Assembly (NCBI GenBank): GCA_022264855.1
Contig: JABYQU010000084.1
Coordinates: 18,075-82,074, forward strand
Length of the DNA: 64,000 nucleotides
DNA from: Lenzites betulinus
Taxonomy: Eukaryota > Basidiomycota > Agaricomycetes > Polyporales > Polyporaceae
Direction of reading: 5' to 3'
The notes beneath the pieces are model-generated. The model was given only the letters and a program-made list of their open reading frames with translations. It was not told the origin of the DNA and ran no database searches. The position numbers were made by a program, and so were the translations under genes. Shown piece by piece: positions 24,112-35,555 of the stretch (its first letter is position 1; the number at the start of each line of letters is the position of its first letter).

Positions 24112-24505
24112 AGGACCCCCGACATTCCACCAAAAGGCCTGATCCAATTTCTCAAAATTTTGCCATGTCCGTCCGGAGGATCAGGCCTACTAAACGCCCA
24201 AATTTGGTCGGATTACATCAGGCATCGACCAGTTTTTGACAGATTTGTCTACGAAAAGATCAGGCATTTTTGGGCGTCTAAGGCGCCTCGGGGCCGGCGC
24301 TTAGTCAAACCCCAGTTTGAGGACCAAAATATCCGAGAAGGATCAGGCCACGGCCGTCTGGACCTAATATTGTCCGGATTTTGGCCTCAGGCCTCGGACT
24401 TTTGGGGGTCGAAAATGGTCGGATTACATCAGGCATAGGGCCTTCAAAAATCGCAATTTTGGTCGGATTAGGCATCAGGCCTTTTGGTGAATTGTCGGGG
24501 GTCCT
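24112..24505. mobile_element. hAT-type MITE, copy 2
   Basis: This 394-bp element has terminal inverted repeats of about 32 bp (AGGACCCCCGACA...AAAAGGCCTGAT) with only a few mismatches. It is flanked by an exact 8-bp target duplication CTCGGAAC (24104-24111 and 24506-24513). Its ends and its interior motifs (ATCAGGC, TCCGGA, TTTTGGGCG) match copy 1 at 2939-3310, so both belong to one family. There is no ORF. The autonomous hAT partner is not in the window. Confidence 0.9.
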
Positions 24506-24513
24506 CTCGGAAC

Positions 24514-25664
24514 CCGTGGATGTGGCCCATGTGGCTCTCGCCATCTGCTTCTCTCATCCACTCTTGGTCCAGTAATTTGCATGGCAAGCCTCTTCTCACT
24601 CGTTCTAGACCGTCACTTACCCCATCGTGCGGCCGTCATCTACAGACTATCTACACTCAAACGCCGCACTACGGACTGGCGGGGGGCTGTGTACTTCTAG
24701 CATGACCCCTGCTGCACAAAACGGTAACTCATATCCTTTTCGGTACCTCATGTTCTCGAAACTGGAAATGCTTGCCCTGGTACTGCTCTCGCTCGAAGTC
24801 TCGAACCCTGGGCCGCGCGTGGCTGTGCTCGTGCCAATACGACGGTCGACCTCTAAAATCACACTTCGATCGTACTGCCACCGGGCCCGCAACGTGAAAT
24901 TGGTACTCCATAACTTCCGTTCTATCTCTTCCACACAGCAGAAATATGAAGAAGCTCAACGGCCAACGCAATCACAGGGAAACCTCAGGCAATGTACGAG
25001 CGCTCCTTGCAAAACGCTGGATGTATAACACGTTATCTCTCCGGGTTGCTGGCTCTTCAAGCCCCTTGACTTCTTGGCCTGATCACTGGTACTCATCCGT
25101 CGCTGGAAACTCGGATAGTATGTAGTATCTCCGGCACGCAGATACCCCGACGACTTGAGTACTGGTGCTCTTACACGATGCCGCGACCGCAGTGCCTCTG
25201 GATATCCGGCCCCCACGCCGTGCGTGCTTGAAGGTACGTGTCCCGTATATCCGCTGAACGCAGCAGTACATATATCAAGGTAAAATCAAGGTGAAATGGC
25301 ACAAGCACCAAGGTCTCCTTACTGTCGTCCCTCAGCAAGTCTCAGCCAGCGAGTAGCGCCACATATTCAGAGGCTATAAAAACTCAAAAACATGGCAAAA
25401 GAAGATCTCCAGCTCTGCCTGTGAGTACAACCCCATGTCACGCGAGTAGACCGAGCTGGATGCTCTAACACTCAATCCAGTGGCAGAAACATCTTTCGAA
25501 TTGTACAAGTGTTCGTGGCGAGCGTGGCCAGGAGAACGGTACACATCCAAGAGCCCATACCGTACGTCCATATTCCTGGTCAGCATGTAAGGGCTTCAGC
25601 TTGATGAAATCGTAGGTCCCGCATATACGATTATTTTACTATCTTTCGAGCCAGGGGACTAATA
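24514..25664. other. Intergenic region
   Basis: No gene, RNA or repeat that I can support. Confidence 0.45.
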
Positions 25665-25935
25665 ATGATGCCCGCGCTCAAACGCAAGGTACGTCCGTCT
25701 TGCTGGTACCATGACCCGCACCATCGCCCATACACTACGCACTACGTACGACCAGGCCACCCCCGAGATGGAGGCCTCGCCGGAGCACAAGAAACTGAAG
25801 ACTAGCGAGTACAGATTTGAGGCCATCGTGCCGCCACCCCCGCCTGAAGTGATAATTACGCCACCGAGTCCGGTGGATGGATCCCGCCGCCGTGAGCTTT
25901 CGCCGGGCTCGCGCCCGCTTGAAATGCAGGTTTGA
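25665..25935 (+). CDS. Possible small nuclear-type protein (67 aa)
   Basis: Exon 25665-25688 (MMPALKRK) joins 25756-25935 through a GTACGT-CAG intron of 67 bases. The predicted peptide starts with a basic K/R patch, then is Pro/Glu-rich (PPPPPEVIITPPSP), and ends at a TGA directly after a possible further splice donor (CAG|GTTTGA), so it may be the first part of a longer gene. The KRK and HKKLK patches could be a nuclear targeting signal. I do not recognise a family. Composition and splice sites favour a real gene, but this is not certain. Confidence 0.4.
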
Positions 25936-26645
25936 AGCGTGCCAAGGCTCTTGCTAGTGAAGTTTCCTGTCGCGAGGTGGAGGTTGGGCTCCGTTGTTTC
26001 TCATTACATATCTTGCGATTTTGTGTATGATCCAGGGTTACTGTGGTTTTAGCACGAGAATCTGTAGTGTCGACTGCTTCTATAAGCTGATACTTGATAC
26101 TTGGAAAGGTAAGAGCTAATGATCTGGCCCGGAAGACCTGCTTCAACCCCGCTGAACTTCACCGACCCTCAAGTAATCATAAACTCATACCCGTTCAAGA
26201 GCGTTTCCTCATATGCTGCGTTGTTTTCTAGAGTGTCTCGTGGAGTGCAGGGCTGTCTTACTAAGGATGTTCAATGCATTGATGTACGATTGATATTAAT
26301 GTACGGGTCGTATAGGATCGTTATGGGTCAGTCATACCGCGCGCGGTATCGCTCTGGAGACCTTGATGCATGATGTACTACTACTTCACGTGTACTTCAC
26401 TCCGTCACGTACATGATATCATCGTGGTCTGACGATGTCGGTTTCACAAGATGGAGCTGTTCGTTGGCCGACGCGCGAATCCTGTCGCGATCCCGGCCAC
26501 TCCTTCCAGCGCTTACTCCCATGTAGTGCACTCCGTCCCCAATATGGCATGTGAAGTGGATCGAATGCCGCCCATCGACGATGTCCTCCCCGACACAAGC
26601 AGCGTCACACTCGCGTCATTTCTCCTCCACCCGCCAAGGGCGGCG
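25936..26645. other. Intergenic region upstream of con-6
   Basis: No further exon of the preceding ORF could be placed with confidence. The last 200 bases are the con-6 promoter. Confidence 0.4.
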
Positions 26646-26652
26646 TATATAA
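26646..26652 (+). promoter_or_regulatory. TATA box of the con-6 gene
   Basis: TATATAA lies about 90 bases upstream of the ATG at 26739 and is followed by a C/T-rich leader, a typical strong fungal promoter. Confidence 0.6.
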
Positions 26653-26738
26653 CACGGGCAGTGTGTGCTCACTAGGCCGCACACAATTCCCTTCCTCCAC
26701 TCCCGTCAAACAGTCCAACAGTACTCTTTCATCGCATC

Positions 26739-27133
26739 ATGTCCACCAACCAGAAGATCGGAGGCCACAAGGTTCGTGACCGTGACTCTGGTCAACACCC
26801 AGTTCGCTCTGCTGACACGCGTACATTGTCAGGCTGCCATCAACAACCCCCGCGTCTCCGAGGAGGCCAAGGAGCACTCCCGTGAGGCGATTGAGGAGCT
26901 TGGCGGTGAGGTTGGTGAAGAGTCCACTGGCACCCGTGAGACCGGCCGCCACACCTCCAACGAGGGCAAGGACGAAGTCCGCCAGAACGCCGGCTACAAG
27001 AGCGTGCTGAAGAGTAAGTCTTTACGTTCGTCGGAATACGTACTCGCCACTAAAATATGACTTAGACCCTAACGTCGGGGAGGAGGCCAAGCAGCACGCT
27101 CGCGACGTTCTCGAGGACCGCGGCGAGCTCTGA
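26739..27133 (+). CDS. Conidiation-specific protein 6 (Con-6) family
   Basis: Exons 26739-26771, 26833-27013 and 27066-27133 give 93 aa. Two copies of the Con-6 motif are present: NPRVSEEAKEHSREAIEELG (about 18-37) and NPNVGEEAKQHARDVLED near the C-terminus. Con-6 proteins are small, highly charged and heat-soluble; they accumulate in spores and under stress in fungi, and their molecular role is unsettled. The start gives MSTNQKIGGHKA, where GHKA leads directly into the first repeat. The TATA box and pyrimidine-rich leader suggest strong, regulated expression. The gene stands alone, with XPF converging on it from the right. Confidence 0.92.
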
Positions 27134-27313
27134 TCACGCTGTTGGGTTGTCATAGGCAGTTGTGGAAAGCACTAGTAAAGAGGAATCCTTGTAACATATC
27201 ACGCACCTGTGCTGTCAGGCGCCAGCCAGTTGAAACCATCTCATTCTTCCAGTGATCGAGGGGATTGAAATTTCGTTGCCTCGTGTATATGTGGGATGTC
27301 GCAATGTGTTCCA

Positions 27314-30300
27314 TTACCTCTTCTCACCCTGATGAATAAACTCCCAACACGCCTTACCAGGCTCCACGCCCAAGATATCCTGCACCTCCTTCAATCCCAA
27401 CTCGCACAACTCCCGTACGCTCCCCACCCGCCCCATGACGTGCTTCACATTCTTCGCCCCAACACCCGGGAGAGAGCGCAGCAGCTCCTCCGCTGCCGCA
27501 TTCACACCCGCACCCGCGTCTGGATCCTCCTCTGCGCCAACGAGCACCGCCCGGCTGGGGTCGGGTTCGGGCGAGTTCGTCTTGAGGTCGGTGAACACCT
27601 CGGCGGTCGCGTACGGCGAGGACGCCCAGAGGATGCGCACGCGCGGGAAGGTGAGTGTGAGGAGGACGAGCTTTGCCTGGAGCGACTGGAGCGCGGAAGA
27701 CGGAGGCGCGTCGGTCGGCTTTTTCTTGGGCGGAAACTTGTTCGACTTGGCGTACGATTTAACGTCCGCGACGGCCTGAGTTTGAAGTAGATTAGCAGGT
27801 AAGTATAGATGGAGAGATAGAGGAAGACGCGTACTTCGAGAGAGAACGACTTATGCTCCTCGAATTCGATGAGCAAGATTGGCTGCTTGTAGTGCGCCGA
27901 CATCAGCTCACACTGCGTGTACCTGCATCCTGATGAGCAAGGTGACTTCGCCTCACACCCTGGCACTTACAATCGACCACTGCTAAAACTAGATATCAAG
28001 TCCGGTATGCTCTTCCGCTCGACACAGATGTCCGGAGTTAGAATATAGTCGCCTACGGTAAGCGTCACTGGCAGCACAAGCAGCCCAGACGCGTGCAGCA
28101 ACGATGGAAGCGAGGAGCGGAATTCTCGCATATCGACGATAACCTGCAGCGCATAGTGTGTGAGGAGCTGCGACGCATAAGAAATTTGACAACGTACGCG
28201 TGCAGGCTCAGTGCTGACTTCCTTCCTCCCGCCCGCTATGCGCGAACTGATTGTTTTGATGATCGCCTCTCCAGCCGCGGACGCGCGATCTTCGAATATC
28301 GGCATGAGCATTGACTGTATGTACCCTGTTTCAGCAAACACCATCATGTCATGGCAAAGAGAGGAGACTAACCCCGCGTTCCCTGATGAGTCGCTCGAAC
28401 GACTCCTTCTCGCGCCGCAGCCCAGTCAGATACTTTCCCTCCTCGCAGCTCATCTTGTACATCATGAAGTACACCCGGACGCCCAAGCCCGGGTTTGAGT
28501 TCCTGTACACCTATATTCGCATTCCTCGTCAACCATCCCATCTCCGGTTCTGGGACGGAGACGGGGGCGCACCTCTATGCGGCGGATGAACTCGAGGTTC
28601 GGCTCATACATGATGATGAAGCGCGGTTTGACCTCCTGCAACACCTGGTCGTCGGTGTCGTCCGCGTACGCACGCACGAGCACGGTCTGCTCGGGGGCAA
28701 GTAGCCCATAGTGCGCATCGAAGTCATCGTCCATCATGAACAACTGCATATCTGGCGCAAGCGCCTCCGTGATCACGTCCACGCCCTGCGTGGATAGGCT
28801 GCGTGTTCCGTCAAACTGTCAGCGAAGGGATCGGGGATACAGTTGGAAGGAAAATGAATGCACGAACAAGTCTGCAATCTCATCGGCCTCTTTCTTGATC
28901 TCGACCTCCCCGCTCTCCGTCCGGTCCCGTGTAGACGGCGCGGCTGCCACAGGCGCGCCCCCGCGGACTCGCCTCCGGTTCATCGCGCGGTCTTGACGCT
29001 CCCTGTCCTTCCGCTTCAACGCTTCGCTGACGTCGTCGTTTGCCTGCCTCGAAGCACCCGGGGCGGTCGCAGACTTGTCTTTCCCCTGAGGGAGCGCAAT
29101 CGGGCCCTTCCCGTCGGCGCGCCGCTCTGAGAGTTTGCCCTTCCACCAGAGGTAGAGACGAAGTTTGTCTTCCATCATACGACGCCCTTGGGAGCCTCGC
29201 GGGGCATCTGCCTTCAAAGTGGACAGGAAGTCCTTGATGATGGTGCATGTTTGCAGAGAAGACGCCATGACGAGCACCGTATTCGATCCCGGGGAATCTG
29301 TCAAGAGGCATGAGCATATTGTCTCGCATTCGGCGTATCGGACTTACGAGAGGATAGGAGGGGGTCAAGTCGAATGGTCTCTTCCTCAATCTCCTGCAGT
29401 ATGTCCGCGAGGAGATACCACTTCGGCAACTCCTCAAGGACAGGCTCCATCCCCTCTGGGAGCCACTTCTTGCGTGGCGGCTTCGCTCTCTCTTTTCCCT
29501 TATCACTCGACCGAGCCCGACCGCTCGCCTCCGCCTCCATATCGTCCAGCGCCTCCCACGCGTTCTCCTCTTCCTCAGCGAGGTCAATCACCTGCGGCGG
29601 CCCCCTCGGGACGGGGTTCATCACATAGCACCGCCGCTTTGCATACGTAAAGATCGTATGCGCGGCGTCGGTGAGCATCCACGGCGACTGGTGCTGGCGC
29701 TGCACACCGGAGTCCGTTGCCGTGTTCGCAGCGATGAGCGTTTCGAGGTACGCATGGAACGCGAGCGCGTCGTACGTGAGCAGGTACGTGAGCAGACGTC
29801 GGAGCGTCGCGAGGTCGCCGACGAGCTGCTTCGTGCGCGGGCCGACCTTATGCCACACGGGGTCGAGCATCCGGCGTACGATCATGTCAAACGAACGAAA
29901 GTACGCATTGTCAATTGACAGGTCGTCGAGGTCGAGCTGCGGAGTGTAAGAGAGGTATCGGTGTGCATGGGTGGTACGTACCTGGGTATTTGCGCGCTTC
30001 AGCTCGGCGAGCGTTGTGGTCATGCATTGCACTATTCCGTGGTGGATCTCGGACATGGCCTCTGTCATGTTCTGATGAAGTTCCACGATATCCGGAGTCT
30101 TGCGGTCCAATGACTCCTTAATTTCTGCGTGAAAGCTTGAGGGTGGTTAGAACCATTCATGACTCCCTTACATCCGTGTAACTTACCGAGGATATATATG
30201 TACAGTTCGAAGCTGCAATTCCTTCATGATCGTCCGGAGGGGAGATAAGCCGCTAGTGATATGTTCGGGCTGGTCTGAGAACGCCTTGAGGAACCCGTTT

Positions 30301-31010
30301 TTGTTCTTCTCTCGATACAGTCGGACGATGAATGCCTCCGCCGAGGTCGGTGTCACTCTTGAGACAGTATCAGCGCGGATATTTAGTTGTATGCGTCTGT
30401 AAACCGCACCTTTCTGCATGCAAGATCAGTATTCCAGTGATGAGGTGCGTCGGGATGTCCGACGTGAGCATGTCGACCGTGAATATTTGGGAGGTAATAG
30501 AGACGAGTCCGCCCTTCTTGTACAGGTCCTGTCTGTGCGTCTTGAGTGAGTATAGCCCCACACCATTAACCGTTTAATCCATCCTGGCTGTACGCTATGG
30601 ATTTGATAGATATGCATGCCTCGACAATTCTTGAATGCCGCAGAGGAGCTCCTGGTGTTTCGACTACCAGAGCGGAGGGAGATTATAGTCACACTGGTAT
30701 CGAGCTATCTACCTCATTCAGATACGGATAGAGAAGAAGCTCACCTGTCCTTCCTGTTTGTCTCGAATCCAAGGATGCGCAAACCAGGTTTTCGACAGCC
30801 CATGATACCCAGCTCCTCGCCAATTGCGGTCTCCTCTTCCTGGGTGGCATTGACGAGAAGAACTAGGTTATTGGGAGTGTCGTATATTTGCAACAGCTTG
30901 CATACAATCCGCCGCAAGCCGAGGCCGCGGGCAAGGAGGACGAGCTCGGACGTTGCTGGGTCATGGATCTTCTCTAGGACGGAGTTGTGGAACGGAAGTA
31001 GGACGGACAT
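27314..31010 (-). CDS. DNA repair endonuclease XPF/Rad1
   Basis: Twelve exons close the frame: 31010-30745, 30532-30410, 30357-30187, 30135-29982, 29936-29348, 29297-28864, 28815-28573, 28510-28373, 28314-28198, 28143-27971, 27922-27835 and 27775-27314 (985 aa). The N-terminus is the inactive helicase-like region (starts [38 protein letters not shown]). The ERCC4 nuclease domain has the active-site string [18 protein letters not shown] (about 776-793; Asp777, Glu787, Arg788, Lys789, Asp793). A C-terminal helix-hairpin-helix region (LPGVGAKN, about 934) serves dimerisation with ERCC1/Rad10. The enzyme makes the 5' incision in nucleotide excision repair and trims flaps in recombination and crosslink repair. 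The exon 1-2 intron is long (212 nt). The donor after exon 6 (GTGCAT) is weak but is the only one keeping the frame. Confidence 0.95.
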
Positions 31011-31434
31011 CTTTGGTTGCTACTGGCGATATGTTTGACGTTCTGCTCATTGCACACAAGCACAAGCTTTACAAGTCCTAAGTGAACTGGCTTTGACGTC
31101 GAATCTAGTTGTGGTGTGGTTCGGACATGAGCGTAGGATCCGGAGGGACTCCGAGGGTTAAAGCGTCTTTACTGGCGGTTACAAAGGGTTACAAGTGTCC
31201 ATTTCACACCCTAACAGCGATGTCATCATCTGCTACTGACTCGTATAGCGGTGCTATTACACCGATCAGTTCATTTGTATGGGGAGTTCGCATTACATAA
31301 GTCGGGACCTGTTCCGTTCGCGTTCAGGACCGCGTCTTCGGGCTTGTGCTCGACGTCGAGCAGGCCTTGCTTTCTTCTTTCTCTACGTCTCCCCTTGTCT
31401 ATCTTCGTCTTCTCTTCCGCGCTATCTTAACAAT
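31011..31434. other. Shared promoter region between XPF and BUD6
   Basis: A divergent intergenic region of 424 bases between the two start codons. The BUD6 side is C/T-rich close to the ATG. No distinct motif was noticed. Confidence 0.6.
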
Positions 31435-34400
31435 ATGTCAGCCGTTGCAACCTCAAGACAGCCCTCACATCCTTCACGGCGCACTAATCAATCGGTCTCA
31501 TCCAATGCCTCTGCTTCATCATCTCGCAGCGAGCGATCCCGTCCACCACCCAATGTGAGTAGTCATATCTTCGAGACGCTCGTATAGGTCTTCTTTGCTT
31601 TCGCTTTGGTCCATGTGGTTCGCGGTGGAGAGAGCTCATCGCCATATGCTCCTTGGTTTTCCACTCAAACGGCGTGCGGTGCGCCGCAAGCGTGCACGAC
31701 CCAGTCAGTAATAGAGTGTAACCCCGATTTGTCTTGTGTGTGCCTCCATAATGTGGAGGTAGTGAGCACCCCAACCTCGCCCACTCAGATGGAAAGCCTA
31801 GGTTTGATCAAAGGATGAACCGAACATATCATCCCTAGAGATCTTTCCAGCGCGTCCTCTTTAATGGAAGCATTGTGCTTTTGACCTTGGTTTCTTCCCT
31901 GGAGGTGCAGCACTATCACTGTTCTAACTCCATTCTCAGCCAGCTGTGGAATCCGCAGTCACCCGGCTCTTGGTGTCCATCAAGGTTCTTCTCGAGTCGC
32001 TGACACAATGGAGCAAACAAATCCTGGATGAGAATCAAGTCAGCGATGTCTACGTCCGTTTGGGGAACGACTTCAACTCGGCAGTAGCTGCCTTCGGGGC
32101 GTTCGGTATCGAGATGAAGTGAGTAACAGACCACAATCATGCTCCCACCTTGTTCACCCGCAGCAGCGAGCTGTCGTCTGTCCCGGACGACCTCCGCGAA
32201 GTGCTCGAAGAGTGCTTATCCGAAGATGCCACCCCGGACAATCTGGAACGTTTCCTACCCCGAGTGCGCAAAATCATCACTCAGCTCCTACAAGGGCTTC
32301 GCGCAAAGCAGTCGATATACCGCCGCATCGTTCAAGACCACAAACAGCGGCCCGAGGGTAGTGACCGAGACTCGCGTTTGTCACGATCAGATCGTGTTCG
32401 TGAGGACAGCGTCGGCGTCCCATCCCGGCCATCCTCTCGTGGGCCGGTCGACGCGCCGGCCCGCAGCAAGACTCCCTCGTCGCGGAGAAAACCGTCTAGC
32501 TCGGAAAACACACTTCCCCCCATTCCGGCCGCGAATGGCTCGTTAGACCCAACATTCGTCGGCGGTTTCGCTGCGCCGGCAGTGACGAATGCACTGAGCG
32601 CAGACAGTGAGAGCCTACGTCACCGTGCTTCAACGCCCGCCCAAGCACGCTCTTCATTGGGGCAGATGAACACCGTCCCGCTACCCCGGGCATATTCGAC
32701 TTCCTCCGCCGACCCCTCATTCCCCCGAGATCCTCGGCAGCAGACGAACGGCTTCGCATCGCCCGAGCTGCCGCCGCCTCCTACAATGCAAGCTCCGGTC
32801 CCGGGGCATGTCAAGCGCTTTTCGTTGGTCGACGGGCCTGTACCGTCAGTGCTCGTGAATGACGGTTCGCCAATGTCACCACCTCCCGCCGACGATGCCT
32901 CGGTGCCCGGAACGCCCCCGACAGAGAGCGCGCCTCTCGACCCGCCTCCGCCCGCCGTCCAGAACTCGCTCGCCGCACTCAAGAAGGCCGAGGCGCTGGA
33001 ACGGCGCGCGAGCAAGCGCTTCTCGACGTACAATATATCTAAGATGACGGGGATGCGAGACCGGAGTGGCGGAGGTGGAGGCAGCACAAGTGGAGGGAAC
33101 CGCCGGTCACTGCTTGCTACTCCCGGGGCGCTCACACCTGGCGACCTCGCCGCGCTCGCAGAAGAGGGCGACTCGCCCAGTCCGCGCAAGAAGGATCGGA
33201 CTCGCAGCCAGCGTACGCGTGGGCCTTCGCCGATTGTGGAAGGGGATGAGCCGCCTCCCGTACCACCTCTCCCGCCGAAGTCAACCTCTCCCCAACCAGG
33301 GGCAGAACCTGAGGAGACTGGGCGATCAACCCCGCAACCTTCACATAATGGCGAGATGCCGCCTCCTGCAGGCGCCACCACGCCTGATATACGGGTCTCG
33401 GCCACGGACTCGGAAGACAGTACCGCGGACGCATCTGGGAAACCTTTCCCGGTGTTCCTCCAGGTCGGCCGAGAGGTGAAGAAGGTGGTGATCGAGCCAG
33501 GAATGTCGCTCGGAAACCTGCGACTACTGTTCGTGGACAAGTTCTCGTATAGTCCCGGGCAGGACAACTTCCCCGCGATTTACATCCGAGATCCGTCCAG
33601 TGGTGTGCAGTACGAGCTAGAAGATGTGGACGAGGTGAAGGCCAAGGTGCTGCTCTCGCTGAATATCGAACGTAAGCATCGCGCTCTATCCAAATGACAT
33701 GACAGTCGACTGATTCCACTGTCTGCAGCGCTCGACCAGATCAAGCAGCACATCGACGTGCAGATCTCCTCGCTACAGCAAGACATCAAAGACCTGCGCA
33801 CGGCCGTCGTGAGCAATCGGCGAACATCCACCATCCTCACGCAGCCACTCGCTGAGAGCACCCCGATTGCGGCACGACCCTCGGAACAACGCTTCCGCGA
33901 TGTCGCGCGCCGCATATCGCGTCTCATACCGGACAATTCCAACTCGACCACCCCCGTCGGAGGCTACTCCGCACTACCACCGCCCATCGAGCCGCAATGG
34001 ACTGGCACAACGCTCCAGATGCAGCATACTGGATCGACGCTGCAGCCGCAGATGACCGGCGCGTCAGAGTACACGACGCGGGTCGTAAGCGATCTGAAGA
34101 CGCAGTTCGACGAGGTCCAGAACCTGCGGCGGGATCTCGGCATCATGCGGCAGCTGTACACGGAGTTCATGAAGCAGACCAAGGAGAGCCTCGGCACGCT
34201 CCGGCAGCAGACGCAGACCGTCAAGCAGCTCTCGACGCAGAAGGTCGGCGGCGCGCGGGCATACATCGACACGGGCAAGGCGAAGCTGGACACGCGCTCG
34301 CAGAACGTGCTCACCCGGATGGAGGAGCTGCAGGACACAGTGGAGAACATCAAGGACGACGTGCTGAAGCGCAACGTGTCCCCGAAGGCATTCGTGCTCA

Positions 34401-35059
34401 AGAATGTCAAGGGCGACATCCAGGCTGTCGCGAGCGAGCTCCAGAGCCTGAAGGACCACATCCAGACGGTGAAGCCGATGTGGAAGAAGACATGGGAGGA
34501 GGAACTGCAGAACATCGTCGAGGAGCAGCAGTTCTTGCAGCACCAGGAGGAGTTCCTCGAGGACCTGTTCGAGGACCACAAGGCTGTACTCGAGGTGTTC
34601 GGCCACGTCGAGAAGGTCATCTCGCTCCGGGGCGCGTCGTCGGTCAAGAAACGCGCGCCAACGTTCAGGCCCCCGCCGCCAGAGGAGGGCCAAGGCGGAC
34701 TCAGCACCGTGATGATGGAGATCCGGACGGCAGCAGTCAACCCAGAACGGCGCCTGAAAGCCATTGCAGCCAACGAGAAGAACCGGGAGCGCGATATGGC
34801 GAACCGTGCGGACGAGTTCCAGACGGAGCTGAACGGCTTCGTTGCGGGCAAGAAGCTGAAGATGACAGGCGGGGCGGAGGAGGCCGAGCGCGTGCGCAAG
34901 CGCAGGGACGAGCTCACGCTCAAGGCGATGTTTACAGGGGGCGGCGGGCCAGGGGCGAGTGGGCCCATGTCGCCGCTCGTGGGGTCGGGGCCTATGTCTC
35001 CTGGCCTACCGGCGGGAGGGGGCGAGAACGGGGATGGTCCTGCAACGGGCGCCCTGTAA
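31435..35059 (+). CDS. Bud6/Aip3 actin-interacting polarity protein
   Basis: Exons 31435-31554, 31940-32118, 32164-33671 and 33729-35059 give 1045 aa. Residues about 40-150 match the Bud6 N-terminal region (AVESAVTRLLVSIKVLLE, DVYVRLGNDFNSAVAAFG). A long Ser/Pro-rich disordered linker follows. The AIP3 core starts near 515 (FPVFLQVGREVKKVVIEPG) and runs through predicted coiled coils to about 950. Bud6 binds actin monomers and helps formins nucleate actin cables; it also sits in the polarisome at growing tips and septa. The C-terminus is a Gly/Pro-rich tail. The first intron is unusually long for this window (385 nt) and may hold regulatory sequence. The next gene downstream encodes an Axl2-like polarity protein on the same strand. 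Confidence 0.93.
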
Positions 35060-35555
35060 CTCATATGCATACCTCCTTGTGTTCAAGCGATACCCATCCT
35101 TCATCATCTAACTACTTACCTTTTCCAAGTTACTTCTATGTTTATTTCATCGGACAGGCACTTCCACACCGTGGCGGGTATCGAACAACTGTTCGTGTAT
35201 ATATGGCTCACGTGAACTTTCAGTCTCGTCCAAGTATGTGATTTAACGCTTTCGTGTAGAGTAGCATCCATCTATAAGCTGTCTCAATTGTAGCTTTGGT
35301 TTCGTCTCAGATTCTAGCTGGCTCGAGTCGGCGTCCAACACAAGTTTGTGGGCGCCTATAGCACGTGAGGGCGTTGAGTTGAGTGTTTGGCGGGAATTCG
35401 GTTCACTCCTTCTTTCGTCCCTCCATCTCCGGCTTTCTCGTCCTCGTTGCACTCGACTCCGCCCTCTGTCTCTACGCGATACCTGATTGAACTGAGGTCG
35501 CTGGTCGCCTCGCCGTCGCGTCCTAGCCTTCTCCGTTCCCCCACATCTCCTCACT
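35060..35555. other. BUD6 3' flank and AXL2 promoter
   Basis: A 496-base spacer between two same-strand genes. The 150 bases before 35556 are strongly C/T-rich, as in other fungal promoters here. No other feature was seen. Confidence 0.5.
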
